From positions 1 to 23,222 of the forward strand of contig DAOUCV010000053.1 of assembly GCA_034432095.1 (NCBI GenBank): 23,222 nucleotides of DNA, written 5' to 3'. Under the pieces are notes generated by a model. It saw only the letters and a program-made list of their open reading frames with translations. It was not told where the DNA came from and did not search any database. Shown here piece by piece: positions 15,208-21,352 of this stretch (positions within the stretch are counted from its first letter, which is position 1; each line of letters opens with the position of its first letter). Origin of the DNA: DAOUCV01 sp034432095. Its GTDB lineage: Bacteria > Chloroflexota > Dehalococcoidia > Dehalococcoidales > UBA2162. Position numbers and translations under genes: made by a program.

Positions 15208-15971
15208 GATATGGCATGGTAATAAACCTGAATAAGTGTGTCGGGTGTTACGGCTGCGTCGTGAAGTGCAAGCAGGAACATTTCCTGCCCCCGGGTATGA
15301 CATGGGGGAAGCTAATGATTTCAGAGACCGGTACCTATCCCAACATTATAAAGCACGTGTATCCAGTGTTGTGCAATCACTGTAAAGAACCAGCCTGCGT
15401 GGAAGCATGCCCGACCAATGCTACACAGAAACGCGAGGACGGAATAGTCTGGGTTGACCAGGATAGGTGTATCGGCTGCCGGTATTGTGTGGATGCCTGC
15501 CCTTATCAGATGCGTTCATTTTATTCTGACAGGAAGGAATACTTCCCCGGTCAGGGTTTGACCGAGTACGAAAAACTCGGAGAGAAGCTGTACCCTCTTC
15601 GAAATGATGTAGTCCTGAAGTGCGACTTCTGCGTGGACAGAATTGACGAGGGCACCAGGAGGGGGCTGAAACCAGGGGTAGACTGGGAAGCGACTCCAGC
15701 CTGCGTCAACATTTGCCCGGCGAAAGCCAGGTTCTTTGGTGACCTCGACGACCCTGATAGCGAGGTATCCAAGTTAATCCGCGAAAAAAGAGCCGTTCAA
15801 CTTCATCCGGGGTTTGGCACCGACCCATCTGTGTATTACATTCTTTCCGAGATTATGCCCAGAGAGCGTTTCCTCTCCCGCTCTCTCTTCCCGATTTCAG
15901 CGAAGTACTCTCTGCCGCTCTTTCTTATGACCGCCAAGAGGGTACATCAGGACGTTCAACGGGAAGCATAA
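15204..15971 (+). CDS. Four-cluster ferredoxin subunit of the molybdenum oxidoreductase
   Basis: This 255-residue electron-transfer subunit of the DmsB/NrfC/PsrB/PadC kind starts at a GTG overlapping the catalytic subunit's stop, with GGAGAG just upstream, so it is translationally coupled. The cysteine groups are C-V-G-C-Y-G-C-V-V-K-C, C-N-H-C-x4-C-V-E-A-C-P, C-I-G-C-R-Y-C-V-D-A-C-P, and C-D-F-C paired with a later C-V-N-I-C-P, enough for four clusters. No signal peptide or membrane helix is seen. No NrfD/DmsC-type membrane anchor gene follows, so the electrons probably go to a soluble acceptor or to an anchor encoded elsewhere. The last 45 residues are basic and lack cysteines. Its 3' end overlaps the convergent acyl-CoA dehydrogenase gene by 16 bases. 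Confidence 0.92.
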   Translation: MRYGMVINLNKCVGCYGCVVKCKQEHFLPPGMTWGKLMISETGTYPNIIKHVYPVLCNHCKEPACVEACPTNATQKREDGIVWVDQDRCIGCRYCVDACPYQMRSFYSDRKEYFPGQGLTEYEKLGEKLYPLRNDVVLKCDFCVDRIDEGTRRGLKPGVDWEATPACVNICPAKARFFGDLDDPDSEVSKLIREKRAVQLHPGFGTDPSVYYILSEIMPRERFLSRSLFPISAKYSLPLFLMTAKRVHQDVQREA

Positions 15972-16951
15972 CTGCTCCAGCCTTTGACCACGCTCATTTC
16001 AAAGTCAAACGGCTCGCCATTGGCTAGCTTTCTGGCGGCCTGATAGATTGCACATCGGCAACCGTCAATGTCGTGCCGCAGGTGGGCAAGGTATTCCTCG
16101 TTGTACTGTCTGACTTCACCGGGCATATCGGACTGGATTCGGGTTTCATAGTCTTCCACCGAAAGCTCAAGCAGCCGCTCTCCCGCTCCGAGCATCTGAG
16201 CGGACAGCAGGACAACCCCGACCTGCATTGACCGTGACAGTGGTGCCCAGCCGCCGTTCAGCTCGCCAACAATATCTTCCTTCGGGACACAAACCTTGTT
16301 AAAAATAACCTCACACTGGTTGTCACCAGAACTGGTCGCCAGCCGTGTCACGCTAATGCCCGGGCTCCTGGCATTAACGAGAAACAGCGTTATACCATCC
16401 TCAGGACGACTGCTGACCCTCGTTCTGGCGGGAACCAGGAGAAAGCTGGCAATGTTGGCATCGTGGACAAAAAGGTTGGCGCCATCGAGTCGGTAGTCAT
16501 CGTCGTCGGGAGTAGCTGAAATGGTCACATCCTCAGGATTCCAGACCATACCTTCCGGGCTTGAGCCCGGCTCGCTCAGAGCCAGGGCGATGATGGTCTC
16601 CCCCCTGATTATCCTGGGCAGCATCTCAGATTTTTGCCTGTCATTACCGGCTTCAAGAATCGCTAAGCCGCTGAGCACTATTGTGGAGAGGTACGGGCTG
16701 GGGAACATCGCCCGACCGAACTCCTCATAGAGGATGGTAAGGTCAACGATGTTCATTCCGGCACCACCGTACTGTTCCGGGTAGACAAGTCCCAGCCAGC
16801 CCAGGTCGGCAATTTTCTTCCACAGGTCTGGAGAATAGCCCAGGTCGCTCGCCTCTATCTCCCTGACAACGCTTTCGGGGCATTCCTTCTCCAAGAACTC
16901 GCGAGCCGAAGCTCTCAGCATCTCCTGTTCTTCGGTGAGATTTGAAGCCAT
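15956..16951 (-). CDS. Acyl-CoA dehydrogenase-like protein, C-terminally short
   Basis: This 331-residue protein has the N-terminal helical domain (L-T-E-E-Q-E-M-L-R), L-G-W-L-G-L-V-Y-P-E-Q-Y-G-G-A-G and the middle beta domain with L-A-L-S-E-P-G-S-S-P-E. Family members are usually near 380 residues. This one stops about 50 residues early, so it lacks the H-G-G-x-G block and the C-terminal glutamate that serves as catalytic base. The alternative base position used by isovaleryl-type enzymes is not an obvious Glu either. The F-G-x-x-I-G segment that binds FAD across the dimer is replaced. I looked for the missing tail in the other minus-strand frames beyond the stop and found none. It may be a non-catalytic partner, as in heteromeric steroid-type dehydrogenases, or a decayed gene. 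There is little Shine-Dalgarno signal, and it is convergent with the ferredoxin gene. Confidence 0.82.
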   Translation of the reverse strand: MASNLTEEQEMLRASAREFLEKECPESVVREIEASDLGYSPDLWKKIADLGWLGLVYPEQYGGAGMNIVDLTILYEEFGRAMFPSPYLSTIVLSGLAILEAGNDRQKSEMLPRIIRGETIIALALSEPGSSPEGMVWNPEDVTISATPDDDDYRLDGANLFVHDANIASFLLVPARTRVSSRPEDGITLFLVNARSPGISVTRLATSSGDNQCEVIFNKVCVPKEDIVGELNGGWAPLSRSMQVGVVLLSAQMLGAGERLLELSVEDYETRIQSDMPGEVRQYNEEYLAHLRHDIDGCRCAIYQAARKLANGEPFDFEMSVVKGWSSYASR

Positions 16952-17041
16952 TTTGTGACGCTTAAATTTAATAATTTCTGTCTATGACTATCTTAAGTAT
17001 AAGTATCATAATATTAGCAATGAAAAAGCTCAAATGTAAAT

Positions 17042-17053
17042 AGTGCCCGCACT
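17042..17053. repeat. Short perfect palindrome upstream of the etf promoter
   Basis: AGTGC-CC-GCACT at 17042-17053 is a perfect inverted repeat with a two-base centre, about 66 bases upstream of the etfB -35 element and about 90 bases from the start of the divergent acyl-CoA dehydrogenase-like gene. It is a possible regulator site; such short palindromes also arise by chance. Confidence 0.3.
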
Positions 17054-17118
17054 GCCGGTTGAAAACTGTGCAGGAGCCGCACTCCGTAAAGAACGTGGGC
17101 AACCGCGCCGCCCAGTTT

Positions 17119-17147
17119 TTGACAAGCTTCCCCGTTCAGTCTAAAAT
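17119..17147 (+). promoter_or_regulatory. Promoter for the etf-acyl-CoA dehydrogenase-hdr operon
   Basis: A perfect TTGACA at 17119-17124, a 17-base spacer and TAAAAT at 17142-17147 (five of six) make this one of the best promoters in the window. The predicted start is near 17154 and gives a leader of about 77 bases to the etfB ATG. Confidence 0.65.
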
Positions 17148-17230
17148 AGAATGCTCTTACGAGTTGGGAGGTCTTAAGTACAGGGACTACCAAGGTTTTC
17201 GAAAGTAACTTATCTCTGGAGAGGAGCTAA

Positions 17231-18022
17231 ATGGACATAGTAGTGTGTGTCAAAAGAGTTCCCGATACTAGTGAAGCAGAGGTTGTCATCGCCAAAGAAG
17301 GGCAAACGATAGAGCAAAAGGATTTGGTCTTTGACATTAACGAATGGGATAAATATGCGGTAGAGGAAGCGGTGCTCTTGAAAGAAAAACTCGGGGGTTC
17401 GGTAACTGTGGTGACTTTAGGTGCTGAGGAGGCGGAGGACACCTTGAGGAGGTGCTTTGCTACTGGCGCTGACTATGCCATCAGACTAACGGACAGAGCC
17501 TTTGAAGGCTCGGACGGTGCCACCATTGCCAGAATTCTATACCAAGTGATCAAAGGGCTGAAATTTGGCCTGATATTGACCGGTGCCCAGGCGAGTGACG
17601 ATGGCTATGCCCAGGTAGGACCGACACTTGCACAACTGCTCGGTATACCCCATGCTACTTTGGTGACCCATATTGAGGTCATAAATGGGAAGGCGAGAGT
17701 GCACCGGGAGCTGGAAGGGGGGCTGGTCGAGGTGGTTGAGGTAAAGCTTCCGGCGGTATTAACCATTCAGACAGGGATTAACGAGCCCAGATACGTTAGC
17801 ATTATGGGGGTAAGGAAGGCAGCAAAAAAGGAAATAAGGACATTGGGTCTAAAGGAACTCTCTTTAACGGAAGACCGGGTTGGCAAGACTGGCTCGGCAA
17901 CAAGGATAGAGAGGTTGTTCCTTCCCCCGGTGACCAGGCAGGCTGAGATCCTGGAGGGTAGTCCCGAAGAGGTAGCTACAAAGCTGGCCCAAATCCTCAA
18001 AGAGAAAGGAGGACTAGCCTAG
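17231..18022 (+). CDS. etfB: Electron transfer flavoprotein, beta subunit
   Basis: This 263-residue protein is the nucleotide-binding small subunit of ETF. It begins M-D-I-V-V-C-V-K-R-V-P-D-T, the standard EtfB start, has V-F-D-I-N-E-W-D-K-Y-A-V-E-E-A, and carries T-G-A-Q-A-S-D-D-G-Y-A-Q-V-G-P near residues 118-132. That last element is the adenosine-phosphate-binding loop, which in bifurcating ETFs holds the second FAD. The A-Q-V-G-P version is the one found in many anaerobes, but it does not prove bifurcation. GGAGAGGAG precedes the ATG. One base separates its stop from the etfA GTG start. It accepts electrons from an acyl-CoA dehydrogenase, presumably the one encoded two genes downstream. 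Confidence 0.95.
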   Translation: MDIVVCVKRVPDTSEAEVVIAKEGQTIEQKDLVFDINEWDKYAVEEAVLLKEKLGGSVTVVTLGAEEAEDTLRRCFATGADYAIRLTDRAFEGSDGATIARILYQVIKGLKFGLILTGAQASDDGYAQVGPTLAQLLGIPHATLVTHIEVINGKARVHRELEGGLVEVVEVKLPAVLTIQTGINEPRYVSIMGVRKAAKKEIRTLGLKELSLTEDRVGKTGSATRIERLFLPPVTRQAEILEGSPEEVATKLAQILKEKGGLA

Positions 18023-18023
18023 A

Positions 18024-18998
18024 GTGGAGAAAATTTTCGTTCTTGCCGAACACAGAAAAGGAAGCTTTAGAGACATCACCTGGGAGATGCTAAACAAAGG
18101 GAGGGAGCTTGCTACCACCTCGGGCGCTGAGCTAGTCGCCGTGCTGCTGGGCTACGGGGTGAAAGACCTGGCTGAGCAGCTAGCTCAAAGGGCTGACCAG
18201 GTACTGCTGGTTGAGAACGAGAAGCTAGAGAATTTCAATAGTGAAATTTATCAAAGGGTGTTATCCCACCTGGTCAGCGAATATAAGCCAGAGCTTACGC
18301 TTATCGGGCACACCAGTATGGGCATGGACTTGGCCCCCAGTCTAGCTACTGAATTGGGAATACCCCTGTCTACCGACTGTATAGACCTGTGTCTGGAAAA
18401 CGGGGAACTGACCGTCATTAGGCAGATGTATGGGGGTAAGGTGAATGCCAAGGTTTCCTTTCCTGGGGCGAAGCAATACCTGCTGACGGTACGCGCTGGC
18501 TCCTTCCCCATAGAGGGAAACGAAGTCCGGCGTGGAGAATTAAGAAGTTTAACCCTTGCCGTTGGAGAGGCAGAGCACAAAAGCTTTATCGAATATATCG
18601 AGGCGGCTGTAGGCGAGGTTGATATAACAAAAGCTGATATCCTGGTATCGGTAGGTCAAGGTATTGGTGAGCATAAGAATATACCCTTAGTGGCTGAGCT
18701 TGCGGAAGCCTTAGGCGGGACTCTAGCCTGTTCCAGACCGGTGGTGGATAAGAGATGGCTGCCCAAAGATAGACAGGTGGGGACTTCGGGTAAGACGGTC
18801 AAGCCGAAGGTCTATATTGCCATCGGGATTAGTGGTGCCTTCCAGCACGTGGCCGGGATAAAAGGAGGCACTATCATCGCCATAAACAAAGACCCGAAAG
18901 CCCCTATCTTCAGGGTAGCTGATTATGGTATTGTAGGTGACCTGTTTAAGGTGGTTCCGTTGTTAAAAGAAAAGGTAACACAATTGAAAGGCGGGTGA
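18024..18998 (+). CDS. etfA: Electron transfer flavoprotein, alpha subunit
   Basis: This is a 324-residue EtfA starting at GTG (M-E-K-I-F-V-L-A-E-H-R) with AAAGGAGG about ten bases upstream, inside the end of etfB. The C-terminal FAD domain is complete: S-R-P-V-V-D, then Q-V-G-T-S-G-K-T-V-K-P, I-A-I-G-I-S-G-A-F-Q-H, I-I-A-I-N-K-D-P-K-A-P-I-F and A-D-Y-G-I-V-G-D. No ferredoxin extension is fused to it. It forms the ETF heterodimer with the preceding gene product and passes electrons between the acyl-CoA dehydrogenase and a partner. Here the partner is plausibly the HdrCB/HdrA pair encoded downstream, because no ETF:quinone oxidoreductase gene is visible. Confidence 0.95.
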   Translation: MEKIFVLAEHRKGSFRDITWEMLNKGRELATTSGAELVAVLLGYGVKDLAEQLAQRADQVLLVENEKLENFNSEIYQRVLSHLVSEYKPELTLIGHTSMGMDLAPSLATELGIPLSTDCIDLCLENGELTVIRQMYGGKVNAKVSFPGAKQYLLTVRAGSFPIEGNEVRRGELRSLTLAVGEAEHKSFIEYIEAAVGEVDITKADILVSVGQGIGEHKNIPLVAELAEALGGTLACSRPVVDKRWLPKDRQVGTSGKTVKPKVYIAIGISGAFQHVAGIKGGTIIAINKDPKAPIFRVADYGIVGDLFKVVPLLKEKVTQLKGG

Positions 18999-19002
18999 GC
19001 TA

Positions 19003-20172
19003 ATGGACTTTGAACTTAGCAAGGAGCAAAGGGATATTCAGAAAGCAGCCAGGGAATTTGCTGAAGCTGAGTTTGATAAAGACTATATGCTTGACCTTGA
19101 GCTGAATCACAAATTCCCCTGGGAATTACTACAAAAGGCCTGCAGGCTGGGATTTATTGGCATAGATTTTCCTGAGGAATACGGGGGGCAGGGGTACGGA
19201 CTTCTGGAAAAAGCTCTAGTGCTGGAGGAGTTTTGCCGGGTTGGTGCTGGGGTCGGTGTGAGTGTTGGCACCTGTCAATTTGCCGCTAAACTCGTGCTAA
19301 GGTCAGGGAGTGAAGAGCAAAAGAGGAAGTACCTTCCTCTAGTGTGTAGTGGTGAAGGGCTGCCGTTTGCTGGCGCCTTTACCGAACCAGACCGGGGGAG
19401 CGACCTGGTCACTTCCCCTCTCTCTACCACTGCGGTAAAGGAGGGCACCGACTATATCATCAATGGCACCAAGACCTTTATCACTCACGCTGATATCGCC
19501 AGGTTTGTCATCGTGCTCTGTCAGACAGACCCCGAAGTCAAGCCTCCCTACCGGGGGCAGAGTACAATCATTATTGAGAAGCTGGCTGAGCAGAAAGGTG
19601 TGAGTATCACCGAATTTACCAAAATGGGGTGGAAGTCGTCGGCTACCACTGAGGTCTCCTTTGCCAATGTGAGAGTTCCCCAAGAGAACCTGGTGGGAGA
19701 AGAAAACCGGGGTTTTTACCAGGCCATAGACTTTCTTGACGCTTTCAGGGTGGAGATAGGAGCTTGCAGTGTGGGGACAGCTCAGGGCGCCTTTGAGAGG
19801 GCTTTGGCTTATGCCAAAACCAGAGAGGCTTTTGGGCGCAAGATAGGCGCATTTCAGGCAATCTCACACAAGCTGGCAGATATGGCTACCAAGATAGAAG
19901 TTGCCAGGCTTCTCGTCTATAAGGCAGCCGCGCAGTATGACCGGGAGAATAAGATCGAGCCCCAGCTCTCCTCAATGGCGAAATGGTACCCGGCAAGGGT
20001 ATCTGTTGAGGTGGCTGATGAGGCTATCGAAATCCTCGGTGGTCATGGCTATATGCTTGAGAATGAGGTGGAACGTTTCTATCGTGACGCAAGGCAGTTT
20101 GAACTTGTTGAGGGGACCCGGGAAATCCACAAAAATACTATTGCCAGAGCCCTGCTGGGCAAGCTAGAGTAG
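19003..20172 (+). CDS. Acyl-CoA dehydrogenase
   Basis: This is a full-length 389-residue flavoenzyme that oxidises an acyl-CoA to the 2,3-enoyl-CoA and reduces ETF. Domain order is normal: N-terminal helices (L-S-K-E-Q-R-D-I-Q), F-P-E-E-Y-G-G-Q-G, the F-T-E-P-D-R-G-S-D-L FAD/substrate loop, a beta domain, and the C-terminal helices with R-E-A-F-G-R-K-I-G, I-L-G-G-H-G-Y and E-G-T-R-E-I-H. The Glu of V-E-G-T is in the classical catalytic-base position. The gene begins four bases after etfA and ends two bases before the HdrCB gene. Chain-length or aryl specificity cannot be read from the sequence. It is clearly the active dehydrogenase, in contrast to the short homologue at 15956-16951. Confidence 0.94.
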   Translation: MDFELSKEQRDIQKAAREFAEAEFDKDYMLDLELNHKFPWELLQKACRLGFIGIDFPEEYGGQGYGLLEKALVLEEFCRVGAGVGVSVGTCQFAAKLVLRSGSEEQKRKYLPLVCSGEGLPFAGAFTEPDRGSDLVTSPLSTTAVKEGTDYIINGTKTFITHADIARFVIVLCQTDPEVKPPYRGQSTIIIEKLAEQKGVSITEFTKMGWKSSATTEVSFANVRVPQENLVGEENRGFYQAIDFLDAFRVEIGACSVGTAQGAFERALAYAKTREAFGRKIGAFQAISHKLADMATKIEVARLLVYKAAAQYDRENKIEPQLSSMAKWYPARVSVEVADEAIEILGGHGYMLENEVERFYRDARQFELVEGTREIHKNTIARALLGKLE

Positions 20173-20174
20173 AA

Positions 20175-21302
20175 ATGAGCAACGCACAACAAAGCATTGG
20201 TGAGAAGTATGAATTATTGGGCTGTATCCAGTGCGGTCGTTGCACCGCCGGCTGCCCTGTATCTCTAAAAAGCGCTCTTAACATCAGGAGGTTAATCCGA
20301 GAAGTTATTGTCGATAGACTGAACAAAATCTATGAACAGAGAGAGCTCTGGGACTGCACTACTTGCTCGACCTGTACCCTTCGCTGTCCGCGGGGAATAA
20401 AACCTCATGAACTAGTCATTGGTATCCGGGCAGCCCTTGTTGAACAGGGAAATATCCCGGTAACGGCAAGGGATGCCCTTGAGGGGGTGTTTAAACACGG
20501 TAATCCCTGGGGCAGAATCAGAAGCAAGAGGTCGGAATGGGCGAACGGTCTAGCAATCAAAGACGTCAGTAAAGGAGACAAGGCGGATGTACTCTGCTTC
20601 ATTGGCTGTGCCGCTTCCTATGACCCCAGGGTACAGGAGGTGGCTAAGGCGCTGGTTAACACCCTTTCCAGGGCTGGAGTTGATTTCGGGACCCTGGGGA
20701 ACGAGGAGAGCTGCTGCGGCAGCGAGGCGCGTCGGATAGGGGAAGCGGGACTGTTTGAGATGCTGGTCGAGGATAATTTGAACCTGCTGCACAGCTATGG
20801 CATACGTCAGATAGTAACTATCTGTCCTCACGGCTATAATGTCTTCAAGAATGAGTACCGGGACCCCAGCCTTGAGGTTAAACACTATACCCAATTTGTC
20901 GCTGACCTCATTAAACAGGGGAGACTGACCTTTTCTGGTGAGATAAGGAAGGTGATTACCTATCACGACCCCTGTTTTCTGGGGAAGCAGAATAAGGTCT
21001 TTGATGAACCGCGAAGCATAATCAGTGCTATCCCGGGGGTAACCTTTGTTGAGCTTGACCGCTCGCGGGAAAGAAGCCTGTGTTGTGAGGGAGGCGGAGG
21101 GCGGATGTGGGTGGAGGCTTCTGATTCAGGAGAACGGTTAGCCGAAATGAGAATAAGGCAGGCGGTAGATAGCGGGGCCGAGATACTAGCCACTGCCTGC
21201 CCTTTCTGTCTCCTGAATCTGGAAGATGCCGCCAAAACTACCGGTTACGGAGACAGAATTGAGGTCAAGGACATAATGGAGCTAGTATCAACGGCAATTT
21301 AG
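20175..21302 (+). CDS. HdrC-HdrB fusion (heterodisulfide reductase-like Fe-S protein)
   Basis: This 375-residue protein has the HdrD order. The N-terminal HdrC-like ferredoxin has two [4Fe-4S] motifs (Cys17/20/23/27 and Cys61/64/67/71). Two cysteine-rich CCG domains of HdrB type follow. The second CCG domain is complete (Cys267, Cys303-304, Cys342, Cys345). The first has Cys141/145 and Cys180-181 but ends C-P-H-G, so the last cysteine of the usual C-x2-C is Gly220. HdrB-type CCG pairs hold the non-cubane [4Fe-4S] clusters that cleave disulfides in methanogens. In bacteria such proteins more often act as electron relays whose acceptor is unknown. There is no membrane helix, so it is soluble and unlike the membrane-bound DUF224 proteins often coupled to ETF. 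The gene is 50 bases upstream of HdrA. Confidence 0.9.
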   Translation: MSNAQQSIGEKYELLGCIQCGRCTAGCPVSLKSALNIRRLIREVIVDRLNKIYEQRELWDCTTCSTCTLRCPRGIKPHELVIGIRAALVEQGNIPVTARDALEGVFKHGNPWGRIRSKRSEWANGLAIKDVSKGDKADVLCFIGCAASYDPRVQEVAKALVNTLSRAGVDFGTLGNEESCCGSEARRIGEAGLFEMLVEDNLNLLHSYGIRQIVTICPHGYNVFKNEYRDPSLEVKHYTQFVADLIKQGRLTFSGEIRKVITYHDPCFLGKQNKVFDEPRSIISAIPGVTFVELDRSRERSLCCEGGGGRMWVEASDSGERLAEMRIRQAVDSGAEILATACPFCLLNLEDAAKTTGYGDRIEVKDIMELVSTAI

Positions 21303-21352
21303 CAATAGTTCTCGCGTCAAGGGGACTCCAGGACAAAGTGGTGCTTTTGGAA

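Noticed and set aside
15900..15975. Frameshift hypothesis for the short acyl-CoA dehydrogenase
   Set aside because: Both other minus-strand frames past the stop meet stops soon and do not show the H-G-G block, so a single frameshift does not restore the normal C-terminus.
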